Shown: positions 10,589 to 22,390 of the stretch, piece after piece | Layout of the letters: each line of letters starts with the position of its first letter | How positions within the stretch are numbered: the stretch's first letter is position 1 | NCBI RefSeq assembly: GCF_040712315.1 | Contig: NC_134019.1 | Span: 34,753,873 to 34,817,872 of the forward strand | DNA: 64,000 bases | Reading direction: 5' to 3' | Source: Castanea sativa | Lineage: Eukaryota > Streptophyta > Magnoliopsida > Fagales > Fagaceae | Translations under genes and position numbers: made by a program | Notes under the pieces: model-generated | Database searches by the model: none | Seen by the model: the letters and a program-made list of their open reading frames with translations, nothing else | Told to the model about the DNA's origin: nothing

Positions 10589-10880
10589 AGGGCGTTTGGA
10601 TCCGCGTTTGTGCGTCTACGTCGTGTTTTTGCTTTTTTTTTTTACCTAGCAGCATATATTGGCTGATTTTTTTTTACCTAGTAGCATATATTGACTTTTC
10701 AGCCATGAACAGTGCATAAATGTACTGTTTACGGATCTCACAAATTTCACTTTTTAACAATTTTTTCATTAAAAATAGGTCCCACAAAACTATTCACACA
10801 TTTAAAAATTATTTTGCTACAATATTTTCAGTTTTCAGTTTTCAATTTGAAACAAAATAAGTTCTATCCAAACGGACCTT
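10589..10880. mobile_element. hAT-like MITE
   Basis: The left end reads GGGCGTTTGGATCC and the right end, reverse-complemented, reads GGTCCGTTTGGATAG, a short imperfect terminal inverted repeat of the kind seen in plant hAT MITEs. The interior is AT-rich with short motifs such as GGTCCCACAAAACTATTCACA. ACTTAGA before it and TTTAGAAG or ACTTAGAAG after it may be remains of an 8-bp duplication, so the right boundary (10880 or about 10914) is uncertain. Confidence 0.5.
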
Positions 10881-11072
10881 TAGAAGTCTCCCTATCCAAA
10901 AAAAAAAAAAAAAAACTTAGAAGTCTACGCTGCTTTTTTTTTTTTTTTTTTTAAAAAAGGTAGCACGGTCTGAGCTCTTAGGTGTTTTGAGAGATATGAG
11001 GCCTAGTTTTCCTACTGTTAGAGTATCAGGCCTTAATCCCATTCTTGGGGCCTATAATATTATCCCCGTAGA

Positions 11073-11280
11073 TGTAGTACTATGGGCCCAAAAATGGGCT
11101 TTGTTCCCGATCTTCTCGGCCGGCCCTTTGTTATGCACCGTGTTTACTTATGGCTTCTTCTGGGGTGCGTACTGTATTTTATGGTTTGTGTTGTGGTGTT
11201 ACGTCAATCTCACTCATCCCACCCAAAAAAGATATAGAAAAAATTAATAAGAAGAAAAGAAAAGAAAATTGAGATATGGG
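11073..11280 (+). repeat. Dispersed repeat, copy A
   Basis: The sequence from GTACTATGGGCCCAAAAATG to TTGAGATATG matches a second, diverged copy at 12086-12156 that continues at 16384-16500 on the far side of the copia element. Shared blocks include GGGCCCAAAAATGGGCTTT, ATGGCTTC and GTATTTTATGGTTTGTGTT-like stretches. An 86-codon open frame (10987-11247) covers it but is not conserved in copy B, so I do not call it a gene. Confidence 0.6.
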
Positions 11281-11445
11281 ATTGGTGACTCTACTCCTTA
11301 TTTTGTAATGTTTTTAATTGTAAAATTCGGTGATCTTCTGGAGTGTGTGGCTTTTTCTTTTTTCTTTTTTTCTTTTTTTTGACTAAAACAATAAAAGTGG
11401 AGTGAGTGGCTTAAGTCTTAATAAAAGTATAGTTCTTACTTAGCT

Positions 11446-11810
11446 AAATGCAAAACTAATTCTCTAACTTTTTTTCAGATTTCATTTCAGTTCTCTAACT
11501 TTTCTTGCGTTCATTTCAGTCCTTTAAGTTTCAGATTTATTCAATTAAGGCCTTTCCGTTAACTTCTATTAAAATTTTATGAAAAAAAAAATCTAGAAAA
11601 TGTTTTTCAATCATTAATTGAACTTTTTTAATTTAAAAAATTTGAAGAAAAAATTTTAAAATTGAAAAATTAACCACAACATATAACAAAAGTTGATGGA
11701 AAAACCTTAATTGAATAAACTTAAAAGTTAGAAAACTGAAATGAACAAAAACAAAGTTGGAGGACTGAAATTAAATCTGAAGAAATTTAGAGGGTCAGTT
11801 TTGCATTTTA
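11446..11810. mobile_element. Fold-back MITE with long inverted arms
   Basis: The left arm (about 11446-11570, starting AAATGCAAAACTAATTCTC) pairs with the reverse complement of the right arm (starting AAATGCAAAACTGACCCTC, ending about 11810). The arms keep matching through CAGATTTCATTTCAG and TTCAATTAAGGCCTTTCC-like segments, giving roughly 125 bp of imperfect stem around an AT-rich centre. No coding capacity. The superfamily cannot be decided because the target duplication is unclear. Confidence 0.65.
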
Positions 11811-12085
11811 TCCTTTTTACTTTCTATCACATATGTATGCGTCAACATATATTATTAAAATAATTATGCTAGTACTGTTAATCCATTTGAATTGATCTAA
11901 ATTAGCAAAGTTCTATTTCGGATTGTGTTTTTTATTTAAAATAATTATTAATTTTTATTTTGCAAAATACTTTGTTTTTTTTTTGTTTTTGGTTTTTTTT
12001 TTTTTTGTGGTGAAATATACCCCAAGAGGATATTTTTGAGGATTAAGATTTATGTAAAATTGTAAGGCAGTTGCTGGTGGTTGAG

Positions 12086-12156
12086 TACTATGGGCCCAAA
12101 AATGGGCTTTATTCCTGATCTTGTTAAATGGGACCTTTGTTTTGCTATGTGCTTCT
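12086..12156 (+). repeat. Dispersed repeat, copy B, first part
   Basis: GAGTACTATGGGCCCAAAAATG and the following bases match copy A (11073-11280). The copy is cut at 12156 by the copia element and resumes at 16384, with CTTCT duplicated at the two junctions. Confidence 0.6.
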
Positions 12157-12348
12157 TGTTAGAAATACTGAATTGAATAGTATTGTATTTCTCACTGAAA
12201 GAATATGCATGAATGCCTTTATATAGTAGGCATATAAGTGCAGTACAAGTAAATATGAGTGTAGTACAAGTAAGAGTGCTACACAAGTAAAAGTGTTATA
12301 CAAGTAAACTAGTTGGGCCTAAAGCCCACAACACTATTTATGTTAACA
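12157..12348 (-). repeat. 3' LTR of the copia element
   Basis: 192 bp, TGTTAG to TAACA, aligned with 16188-16383. CTTTATATAG here reads as CTATATAAAG on the element strand and is the likely TATA box in the corresponding 5' LTR. Confidence 0.9.
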
Positions 12349-12361
12349 GCCCCCCTCAAAC

Positions 12362-15300
12362 TCAAGGTGGATGTGAGACCAACTTGAGGTTGTCAACCAA
12401 AGTACGAAGGCATCCCTTAGGATGTGACTTTGTGAAGATATCTGCAAGTTGATCTGTAGAGGAGACTGAGATTAGCTTGAGAGCACCATGGACAAGATGA
12501 TAATGGATAAAATGACAATCGATCTCGATGTGTTTAGTCCGTTCATGGAAGACATCATTGTGAGCAATATGAATGGCACTCTTGTTGTCACAATAAAAAG
12601 GAGTAGCAGAGGATGTCGACACACCTAAGTCTTTGAGAAGCCATCATAGCCAAAGAAGCTCAGATGTGGTATCAGCAAGGGCACGATATTCTGCTTCAGT
12701 ACTAGAACGGGCCACATGAGTTTGTTTCTTGCTTCGCCAAGAAATCAGAGAAGAACCAAGAAGAAAGCAATAACCAGTGGTGGACCTGCGATCAGTGGGA
12801 TCTCCTGCCCAATCAGCATCAGAAAATGCACGGAGAACAAGAGGAGACTGAGCAGAGTAGAAAAGACCATGGAAGAGAGTGCCCTTTAGGTACCGAAGAA
12901 TGCGCAGAACAGTAGCATAGTGAGTCGATCGTGGAGCAGACAAATATTGGCTCACCTGGTGAATAGCATAGGAAATGTCTGGACGAGTAACAGTGAGATA
13001 AACTAGGCTGCCAACTAAGCGTCTGTAAAGAGAGGGATTAGATAATGGTTTCCCTCCTGAGGGAGTCAGATGCGCATTAAGCTCGACTAGAGTGTCAACA
13101 GTCTTGCTATCAGTGAGTCCAGCTCTAAACAAGAGTTCAGAGGCATACTTGGCTTGAGTAATGTAAAGTCCATCTGTAGAATGAGTGATTTCAAGACCTA
13201 AGAAGTAACTGAGATATCCAAGATCTTTCATCTCAAACTGCTGACTGAGAAAATTCTTGAGTTCTTGAATGCCACTGAGGTCATCACCAGTTATGATCAT
13301 ATCATCCACATACAGGAGAAGTAAGATAGTGCCTTTGTTAGTGCGACGAAGAAATAAGGCAGAATCATAATGACTGGCCATGTAACCCAAACGAGAGATG
13401 GTAGAGCTGAATTTGGCAAACCAAGCACATGGAGCTTGTTTAAGGCCATAAAGTGCACGTCGAAGGTGACAAACCTTATTTGATTCAACAGAGAGACCAG
13501 GAAGATGTTGCATATAAACTTCTTCACTTAAATCCCCATTAAGGAATGCATTTTTGACATCCATCTAGAAAAGATCCCATTTACTGGTAGCAGCAACAGC
13601 AAAGAGAGCACGAACAGATGAGATACGAGCAACCGGAGCAAACGTCTCTTCATAATCAATCCCATACTCTTGTGTAAAACCTTTTGCAACAAGACGAGCT
13701 TTGTAGCGCTCAATGAACCCATCAGAGCGAGTCTTAATCTTGTAGATCCACTTACAACTAACCACAGATTTCCCAGGGGGGAGAGTGACCAAGTCCCAAG
13801 TATGGTTTTTAGACAATGCATCAAGTTCCTCTTTCATTGCAATCTGCCATAAAGGGTCAGTGGAAGCCTCACGATAGGTGTGAGGCTCATGCAGTGTAGC
13901 AAGGGCAGTGTAACAATGATAGTCAAGTAAATGTGCAGGAATGGACCTTACCCGAGTTGAGTGACGAGGTGGAATGTCTTGTGCATGATCTTCAGGCGGA
14001 GTAGGAGCAGGGGAACCAAGATCAAGGTTGGGTAGCTTGTCTTCGACCTGTTCATCTTCCACCTGTTCATTAAAGGGGGAACTAGGAAAGGGATCAAGGA
14101 TTTCTGGTAGTTGGACAGAGAAGTCAATAGGAGAATCAGGAGCAACTACAGGAGGATCAGGATCAACTATAGGAGGGTCAGGAGCAGCTACAGAAGGAAT
14201 TTGTGTCTCATTTGGAAATAGATCTAAGACAGAAGAGGAAGATAGAGAAGCACAGAAGTGAGAGAGCTCGACAAAAAGGTGATGTTCCCAAAAGACAACA
14301 TTGCGGGAGATACGAAGACGATGAGAAATAGGATCATAACACCGATACCCTTTTTGAGTTTCGCCATAGCCAAGAAAACAACAAAGTCTTGACCTAGGCT
14401 CAAGTTTGTTATGCTCATATGGCTGAAGAAGAACGAAACAAGCAGAGCTGAATGAGCGTAGGTGGTGATAGACTGGAGGTGACCCAAAAAGGCACTCATA
14501 TGGAGTTTGATTTTGGATGACAGGACTAGGAATGCGATTAATAGCATGAACAACATGAAGAGCAGCTTCGCCCCAAAAAGGAGCAGGCACTTTGGCAGAG
14601 AGAAGAAGAGCACGAACAGTGTCAAGAATATGACGAAGTTTTCATTCGGCTCTACCATTTTGCTGAGAGGTACCTGGACAAATTAGTTGATGAACAGTGC
14701 CATAGGAATGCAAAAAAGCTTGGAAAGCATATTGAATGTACTCAAGAGCATTATTAGATCGAAAAATTTTGATACGTTTAGAAAATTGAGTTTCAACCAT
14801 TTTTGCAAAATTAGAATACACTTGCAATAACTCAGAACGATGTTTCATATTAAAGATCCAGCTATAGCGAGAGTAATCATCAACAATGACAACAAAATAT
14901 CGAGATCCACCAATACTAGAGACAGAGGAAGGTCCCCAAACATCAGAATGAATAAGGTCAAAGATATCAGTGGATATAGATTCACTAGAATTGAAAGGCA
15001 AAGCTGGTTGTTTTCCTAATTGACATGAAACACAATCAAAATTTTCTGCAAACACTGAACCTAACAAACCTCTAGAAGCCAATTGTTGTACACGGGAAGA
15101 AGATGCGTGACCAAGTCGAGCATGCCAAAGAGCAAGAGAAGGAATAGAAGAAACTGTAGCAGCTGCGGCAATAGAAACAGGAGCAACAAGTGGAAGACGA
15201 AGGTTGTCCACAGGAAACATACGTCCAACTCTGGGACCGGTTCCTAGCTCCTGTCTCGTCCTTGGATCCTGCACAATACACCCAGAATAATCAAATATAA

Positions 15301-15838
15301 TTCGATAACCCAACTCAGCTAATTGTCTCACAGAAAACAAATTGTAAAAAAGGTCAGGAATATTAAAGACCCCAGAAACGGAGAGGTTGGAGGTTGAAAC
15401 GGAACCTATATTATGACCAGACATTGTGGAACCATTTGCTGTGCGAATAGTAAGAGGAAGTGGTGCAGTTTTAAGTTTAGAAAATAAGGATGAGTGATGT
15501 GCCATGTGATTGTAACAAGCAGAATCCATAAGCCAAGAGGAAGGAGACATACCGGATAAAGCTGAGAGAGAAGAGGAATAAGATGCATTACCAACCATAC
15601 GAATGACATTGGCGATGATGTTTTTAAGGTCATCTGTGGTCATGGTGAAAGTGCGACCTGAAGACTTAGACTGTGCAGAGACGGGAGCCATTGGTTGGAC
15701 ACTCTCAATGTTAGCAATAGTGGCAGCAGAAATTGAAACAGCTGATTTATTGCGCTGAAAGCAAGTCTCAATATTATGGCCAAAACGTTTGCAAAAATTG
15801 CAAAAACGTTTGCTGGATTGTTGGCGACGTTTTTGCAA
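12362..15838 (-). pseudogene. pol: Copia pol polyprotein (PR-IN-RT-RH), three in-frame stops
   Basis: One continuous minus-strand frame runs from 15838 to 12362 and is interrupted by stops at 14642 (TGA), 13565 (TAG) and 12644 (TGA). Domains in order: a gag-type zinc knuckle CNFCKRFGHNIETC near the start; a protease-like WLMDSACYNHM; GAG-pre-integrase LWHARLGHASS; integrase core with HSDVWGP and NGRAE; reverse transcriptase with MDVKNAFLNGD and YVDDMIITG; RNase H with DADWAGDPTDRRSTTGY and EAEYRAL. The second catalytic Asp of the integrase is Asn (RSNNALEY where RSDN is usual), and the protease motif has DSA where DSG is usual. The gag region ahead of the zinc knuckle is almost absent: only about 330 bp separate it from the primer site. 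Inactive by several criteria. Confidence 0.9.
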
Positions 15839-16169
15839 AAGGAAGAAGACATGTCCTTATTCTTTATTTAGAAGTAAAATATGCAAAAATGGATTGCAAA
15901 AATGAAATCTACGCGAAAAACTGGGTAAGGAGCACCTGGACTGAAAAAAATTTATTGGAGCAAGATGCACAACAGAGATAGTAAGTGTAGTGGTCTGTGT
16001 GGTGCGGTACTCCTCAACGACGGCGGCAGCAGGTCCGGAACCCAAGGATAACGACTGGAAGACATCGGAGGTTCAGCGACGAAAAACTGCGTTGGCTACT
16101 GTGATGGCGGAAGTGATGTTGAGAATAGAGCACCACCAATAAAGACAAGACTGCTAAGAAAAGGTCAGA
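15839..16169 (-). other. Residual leader and gag-deleted region of the copia element
   Basis: About 330 bp lie between the primer site and the zinc-knuckle ORF. Short open frames exist, but nothing resembles a copia gag capsid domain, so the capsid-coding part has been lost or was never present in this copy. Confidence 0.5.
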
Positions 16170-16187
16170 GCAGTGGCTTTGATACCA

Positions 16188-16383
16188 TGTTAGAAATACT
16201 GAATTGAATAGTATTGTATTTCTCACTGAAAGAATATACATGAGTGTCTTTATATAGTAGACATATGAGTGCAGTACAAGTAAATATGAGTGTAGTACAA
16301 GTAAATACGAGTATAGTACAAGTAAGAGTGCTACACAAGTAAACTAGTTGGGCCTAAAGCCCACAACACTATTTATGTTAACA
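16188..16383 (-). repeat. 5' LTR of the copia element
   Basis: 196 bp, TGTTAG to TAACA. It contains one more copy of a short AAGTAAATACGAGT-type unit than the other LTR. The minus-strand primer site lies immediately beside it at 16170-16187. Confidence 0.9.
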
Positions 16384-16500
16384 CTTCTGATGGCTTCATC
16401 TGGTGTGTTTATTGTATGGTTTGTATTTGGGTTGTCTTGTTATGTTGAATAACATTTATTCTTATTCATCCCAAAGAGTTATGTAATTTGAGATATGCAA
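16384..16500 (+). repeat. Dispersed repeat, copy B, second part
   Basis: CTTCTGATGGCTTCATCTGG and following sequence continue the match to copy A (11073-11280) that was broken at 12156, ending at TTGAGATATG. This shows the copia element inserted into a pre-existing repeat. Confidence 0.6.
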
Positions 16501-17494
16501 GCTCTCTTCTTTTTAGTTTCATTTTTCCTCCAAAGGTTTTTTTTAAAAAAAAAAAAATTCATCTTCCTCATCTTTTGGTTGTCTAGCAACCTTCTAGCTG
16601 TCAAGCCCCATTAAAATTTTTTATCTTTTAGCCACTCCTCAAACCCATTAAAATCGATGTCCTCCAATTATCTCATTGGAATTCAAAGAAATTTCTCCCT
16701 AGGTTCTCGTCTCTCCAAGTTTTAGGGTAAAATTGACCATTGATCATTGAATACAATTTTTGTGGATTTATTATCATTTGCTATTGTTGTAGATCACTTA
16801 GGGATATCTTGAAATTATGAGAGAATTTGGGATTATAAACAATCGGGTACTTAGGATTTAATAAGTAACAAATGCCTAATTGGATCAGGGATTTTAATTG
16901 GATTATTGGGAAATTGATTTAAGAAGTTAAATCCTTAAATATTAAGGAATCAAGGGCTGAGTTAGGGCTTAAAAGTGAATTTTCTACATTGGACAATTTC
17001 AAAGAAATTTTACAAAAATATGAAAAGTTGTTGTAATTCTGTTTCAGACAGATTTGGGTATGCTGACTTGATTTTAACATGACTTGAGATTGGCATGGAA
17101 TTTTGATACTGACAGATTTGGAGAAAATCATAATTTTTGGAAATTTTTAGTCATTTTAATTTTGAAGCCAAAATGTTGAGGAAATTATTGGGTCCTTCAG
17201 TGTTTGGTTTTAGGCTTAAAACTTTCACCTGCAAACAACATCATTAAAAATATTTTGAAGTAATTAATTTAAAGCTGCAAAAACTTTATTTAGAGACATG
17301 ATGTGTTTCATTACTGATATTTGATGGTTTAGTATGTAAATTTATGAATGTCATGATGTAAAAGAAATTTACGTTGGTTCCATTTAACTATTTCAAAGCA
17401 TTCGTTTTTTGATTGGTTAGCTATAATCAACAAACTCCCCACACAAGATAGAACGGTTAAGTGAGGTATATATTTGGGTGATAGCTTATTTTAT
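16501..17494. other. Intergenic AT-rich sequence
   Basis: I see no gene, clear repeat or element terminus here. There are poly-T and poly-A tracts near 16538-16558 and short spurious frames only. Confidence 0.4.
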
Positions 17495-18183
17495 TTTATT
17501 TTTTTTGTGTGGAAATCGTCTTGAAAATAGAGATTATCTCTCTTCTTTGAATGTTCTTTCACTAGAAGTGTTTGGGATGATATGATTAAATTGTGTCTAG
17601 TTTCTAATGCTCAGTTTGTGTGGGAGGACTTGATGATTGCTTAGGGGGCTATAGAGTTAAAAGGGAAGGGGTTAAAAGTAATAGCCTAGAAGCTTGCTTG
17701 GTGGTCAATGGTTTACTATATTTAGCTACAAAGAAATGTTGTAGTTGATGAAAATAAAATTTGGATTGAAGAGCAACTCAAGAGAAGCTAGACTAGGGTT
17801 TCAAACAAAGTTCAAGAAGTCAGTTTTAAATACTACCATCTATTGTAATTCGATGATTGGGTCAAATGGTATTTGAATTTGATCCTAGATATCCTGTGTT
17901 GTTGTGTTTTGCCAAAGTGTTATTGTGTTGTCTATGTGTTGTTGCATTGAAGTGCTAGTTTAGATGTTGTATAGATATGTTGTTTAGTTGTTGTATAGAT
18001 ATGTTGTTTAGTTGTTAGTGCATTTTTGCTTTACTAGTTGCTTTGGCTTGTTTTGGTTTTGTAGTTAGATTTGTAATTTGGTTGCTGTAGCAAGGTGGTT
18101 TCTTATGATGGTTTCTTCCATTCTCTAGTTTTGGGGTTTTCCCAATGTATTACGTTTTGTTTCAATGAATATAAGCTGAATTA

Positions 18184-18222
<39 letters not shown>
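17495..18222 (+). mobile_element. LINE (non-LTR retrotransposon) 3' fragment with CA-repeat tail
   Basis: Translation around 17530-17790 gives ENRDYLFFECSFTRSVW, then LCLVSNAQFVWEDL, KGKGLK and NKIWIEEQLKRS. This order closely resembles the zinc-binding C-terminal region (zf-RVT) of plant LINE reverse transcriptases. Several stops interrupt it. It is followed by a 3' UTR ending TTTCAATGAATATAAGCTG and a (CA)n tract at 18185-18222, which sits where the LINE tail repeat would be. The element is truncated at its 5' side, as usual for LINEs. Confidence 0.6.
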
Positions 18223-18228
<6 letters not shown>

Positions 18229-19246
18229 CAGAATTATGAATATCGATTAACCTAGTTTTGGGAAAACTAGTTCATACACCATTAGGATAACAAAGTGATC
18301 AATATTGTTGAATTTTGATAGAATTTATATGAAATTTGGGTATTGTCATGATATACTTTCGAGGGTAGCCTTAGTGGGTTTAAAATGTTACACATAAAAT
18401 TTTAAGCGTTGAACCAAGTACGTATCAATAGTTAAATCTTTATCTTGTTCTTTTTGCCTTATATTCACTTAGATACAAATAGATATTAGCATCTTTATTT
18501 TTCTGAGTCATCTAATCCTGTATTAGATTTTAGTTGATACTATTTGAGCTTTTGACACAAAAATTGTTTGTCGATTTGAAGTAAGTGGTTGATAATGATT
18601 CCTCTCAAGATATTATATTATATATTTATAATTGGAAAGAGGCTTTGACAAATAGTGAACATTTTATATAAAAGATTTTTCTATACATAATTGGCTAGAC
18701 TATTCATAATATTTGCCAACACAAGGCTAAGAGTTGGTCTTTGGATGAAATATTGTTTATTGTGATGTAGTGCATTGTTATTGTTTGCTCTTTGAAATTA
18801 TTCTTCTTATTTGCACATTGGAGTCATTGCTATGTTTTACTCTCTTTGAGGTTGTTGTTTTCCATAGGATTCACCTATCAATTGTTAAGGATGTCTTAGT
18901 TTGGTTGATATTTTATATAATTATTATTATTTATTTTTATTGACAAATTGACAGTGCATTATTATTTGTTATATAAGTAGTTTACTCAATGATGAAGTGA
19001 TGTTCTTGTAACTGAATTATAGCTTATTGAAATTGGGTAAATCTTTTAAGAGAGCATTTGTTTATTTAATAAGTTTTATGCTTTTCACTATATTGCTAAA
19101 TGTTCACTTCCAAAACAAGTTTTACTGTCTCTATTGAATTACTTTCATACTATTGATAGATGTTTTGTAAAATTTAATACATTGTTTATTATAATGTGCA
19201 TTTTCACTTGACAATATTATGTGATACAGTCTCTTGTTCAGCTATT
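18223..19246. other. Intergenic AT-rich sequence
   Basis: No gene or element boundary is recognised between the LINE tail and the CACTA element. Confidence 0.4.
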
Positions 19247-19259
19247 AGCCACTACAACA

Positions 19260-19790
19260 AAATGTATTTTTAGTGAGGAAAAAATTCGTCACTAAAAGTC
19301 CAGTTTTTCGTCACTAAGAACCTTTAGCGACAAAATCGGACTTTTAGTGACAAAATTCATTTCGTCGCTGAAACCCCGTTGCTAAAAGTTCTAGCGACGA
19401 AAATTTTCGTCACTAAAAGTCCGATTTGTTTTAAAAAGAAAAAACTTTTAGCGACGAAAATATTTCGTCGCTAAATGTTTTCCTCGCTAAAAACACTATT
19501 CAGTGACGAAAAGATTTCGTCACTAAAAACACTTCATTTTATTAAATCATATTTAGTGACGAATAATTTCGTCACTAAAACTATTTTCGGGTACATATAG
19601 TGACGAAAAAATTCGTCACTAAAACTATTTTTAAGAAAATTCAAGCACATATAGTGACGAAAATTTTCGTCACTAAAACTATTTCTTACAAAATTTTGCT
19701 ACATATAGCGACGAAATATTTCATCACTAAAACAATTTTTTGTTGCAATAATTATGACGAAAAAATTCGTCGCTAAAACTTATTTTCTGT
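19260..19790. repeat. CACTA subterminal repeat array, left end
   Basis: Many copies of palindromic units such as TAGTGACGAAAATTTTCGTCACTA occur. In En/Spm-type elements subterminal repeats bind the element's own DNA-binding protein. At this end most units carry GTGACGA/TCGTCAC where the right end carries GCGACGA/TCGTCGC. Confidence 0.8.
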
Positions 19791-20281
19791 TTTTATTTTT
19801 TTCCTAGCTTTGATATTAACCTGTAACCTGTCATTACATTATTAAAACCTCAAATTTAAACAACACATTTATAAAAAAAGATCTATACATTCCACAAGTA
19901 AAAAATAAAAGAAGCATCCAATTCAAACAACTTCCATACAATAAAAGTTTGCAATACATACAATAACTCAAGATGTTTTATAACAATACAAATAGTGTAG
20001 CATAATATAATTAGAACTAATGAAAGACGTCCTTATATGTCTTCAAGTAATGCCAAAAGTAAATCTCCTAAAAGCCACCAATAAGAAATCTGCACAAATA
20101 TAAAAATAATACTACATTAAAATCATAAAGTAAAAACATAAACTATGTTATAAGAAACATTTCTAACAATGCATTAAGAGTAGCCACATTAATGAATTAA
20201 AATCACAACTCCTAATTTATAAGTTATACAAAGCAAATATAAATTTTCAAATGTAATATAAAGTATTAACCAATAAGTGTT
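19791..20281. other. CACTA 3' untranslated region
   Basis: AT-rich sequence lies between the left subterminal array and the end of the tnpA-like gene. No ORF. Confidence 0.45.
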
Positions 20282-22390
20282 TTAACTTGAAGATGAACCA
20301 CCCCCATAGGTAAGAGCATCATCATAACCCTTGCTCCTCAAAAAGTTAAGAATATTCTGTTGGACCTCTTCTTGCTTAGCTCGTGCCTCTTACTCCTTAG
20401 CTCATGCCTCTTGGTCCCTAGCTCGCTCCCTAACTCGCTCCTCTTGGTCCCTAACTCGCTCCTCTTGGTCCCTAGCTCTTGCCTCTTTGAGCTCAATTAT
20501 CTTATTTTCTAGCCGTTGGATATACTCCACCGAGGAATTAGATGAAGCGGTAGTTACTAGAGAAGAAGATGGTCTCATACCAAGTCCTTTTACAATACCG
20601 GATTTCTTCTTAAAAACCAAGTTTGAAATCTCCTCTTGTGTAAGGGGAATTGCATTAGGATCTTGACAATGATCCTCTTGCACTTTGAGAATAGTTTCCT
20701 ATCATTTGAAAGAGAGAAAGAAACAATCACAACATTAATACTACATATGTTATAGCTTGACAAACATGATATAAATGGAATGATAGGGATGGAATGCTAC
20801 ACATATATATATGTCACTTCATCCTCATGGTGTATCCACATATTTGTATTTGGATTGAAATGAACATCTTTGAAGATTTTGCCAATTCAGGAACTTGACT
20901 GCCATTATTATTTTTCTGATTAATTAACATTCGAGGGTTAGATAGATATAGTTAATTAATCACAATGTGTAATAAATTGAAGTTTAAGAAAATGAAAAAA
21001 ATATTCACCTCCTCATCAACCCTAACAGTAAGTGCATTTGTCCCGCATCTATGTTTGCCTGAAGTTTTCTTCCTATTTTCAGAGTTCTTTCTTGATTTTT
21101 CCTAATATAGATCATTCAAGATACTTATTAAATCATGAATAATACAATATACATTTACTTCATCTAAGTATTAAGTTAATCATTTGACAACATAATATAG
21201 TAAACATTGGATAATAAAAATATACGCATAAATAATTTACCAGCCAATCCTTATTAGTCCATTTCCCATCAATGAGTCCAGTCCACTGCTCAAGTGTGGC
21301 ATTCTTTGGCGGGTGGCTTCTTGCATAGTCAGCACCATGAGATTCTACAAGCTTTTTATAAGTTTGATGCAACTTATTGGAGTTGCAACTCAATAATCTT
21401 CCACATTTTGTATTTAATGCTTTTGTTACCAAGTTGGAATCTCCGTGTAGCTTAAACTGATCCTGTAAAATGAAGTGTATATGTATTATAAAAATATTAT
21501 TATATAAATTTAATATGCTTAATGAAAACAAAGACAAGTTAGATGTTATCAATGTAAATTTACCGCTATATTTTGAAGCACCACATCTCTAGTAGCAACA
21601 TCAACACTTTTCCAATTTTTCACATTGTAATTAGACAAATTACTTCGCACTTGTACGCCAATTTGATTGACCAGCTTGCATGCATTCTTCCCAACAGGAG
21701 CATCGTACTCTGCAGCTATATGTACTAACAGCTTACCACTTTTTTCAACAAGTGCCCGCACTACTATACCTCGTGTTGTTCCACGGGTGTTTCTGTTAGC
21801 CGATCCTATTTAAACATTATCAATGTTAAATTAAGTGAAGTATAATCTCAATAGTAAATTAAGTGAAGTATAATCTGTGTAATTACCAGTCGTGCTAGTT
21901 AATGCATCGGTAGCCTGTGCCTCTGCACTAGAATAACTTTGGGCAAGAGGATTTGCCTCAGGAGGTGTTTCCGTAGATTAGACCACCGGAATAGATGCCT
22001 CACCTCGCGAGCGTGTAAGCCGTCCTGGTGCCATCTGTAACTAACAAACATACATTTAATGAAACAACAAAGTCATTACAAATAATGGAACAAAATTATT
22101 GTCATCTATTGTACCCTATGGAACATCTATTGTACCTTATGGATTATAGAATTAGATGACTCATCATCATTGTCATTGTCACCAATAGGTGGTACATAAT
22201 CATCATCTACCATAACACTAGCTCTACTTCTTTTCCCTTTTGCACAATTGGACTGAGCAGAATCCTTTAGAGAAGTTGAGATGTGATTCAATCCCAAAGC
22301 ATCAATTCTCTCTTGGTTTTGCCTCATTCTATCCAATCTTGTCATCTCATACCTTGGTATATTATGAACGTATTTGGCCTTTTTGGGCAT
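20282..22390 (-). pseudogene. tnpA-like gene of the CACTA element (Transposase_24-type), multi-exon and broken
   Basis: Minus-strand pieces read in order: MPKKAKYVHNIPRYEMTRLDR (start 22390) with a GT donor near 22136; MAPGRLTRSRGEA near 22030; RGTTRGIVVRALVEKSGK and PVGKNACKLVNQIG (about 21800-21575); DQFKLHGDSN to LEQWTGLIDGKWT (about 21460-21245); SENRKKTSGKHRCGTN near 21080; and ETILKVQEDH to a Glu/Arg-rich heptad-like coil ending GGGSSSS at 20282. This is the pattern of plant Ptta/En-Spm Transposase_24 proteins, thought to bind subterminal repeats. Stops occur near 21979, 20402 and 20390. Splice sites are my reading of GT/AG borders. Confidence 0.65.

Larger units (their letters stand above)
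12152..16388 (-). mobile_element. Ty1/copia retrotransposon with 5-bp TSD CTTCT
   Basis: The element proper is 12157-16383 (4227 bp) on the minus strand, flanked by CTTCT at 12152-12156 and 16384-16388. LTRs of 192 bp (12157-12348) and 196 bp (16188-16383) begin TGTTAGAAATACTG and end TGTTAACA. The primer site TGGTATCAAAGCC (16170-16187 on the minus strand) directly abuts the 5' LTR, and a purine tract AGTTTGAGGGGGGC abuts the 3' LTR at 12349-12362. The order protease, integrase, reverse transcriptase, RNase H identifies copia. The LTRs differ by about five substitutions plus gain or loss of a short AAGTAAATATGAGTGTAGTAC-type unit. It lacks most of gag and carries stops, so it is not autonomous. 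Confidence 0.9.

Noticed and set aside
15733..15981. 82-codon plus-strand frame in the copia element
   Set aside because: Antisense to the gag-deleted leader of the copia element; no domain.
20331..20666. 111-codon plus-strand frame
   Set aside because: Antisense shadow of the Glu/Arg-rich coil of the minus-strand tnpA-like gene.
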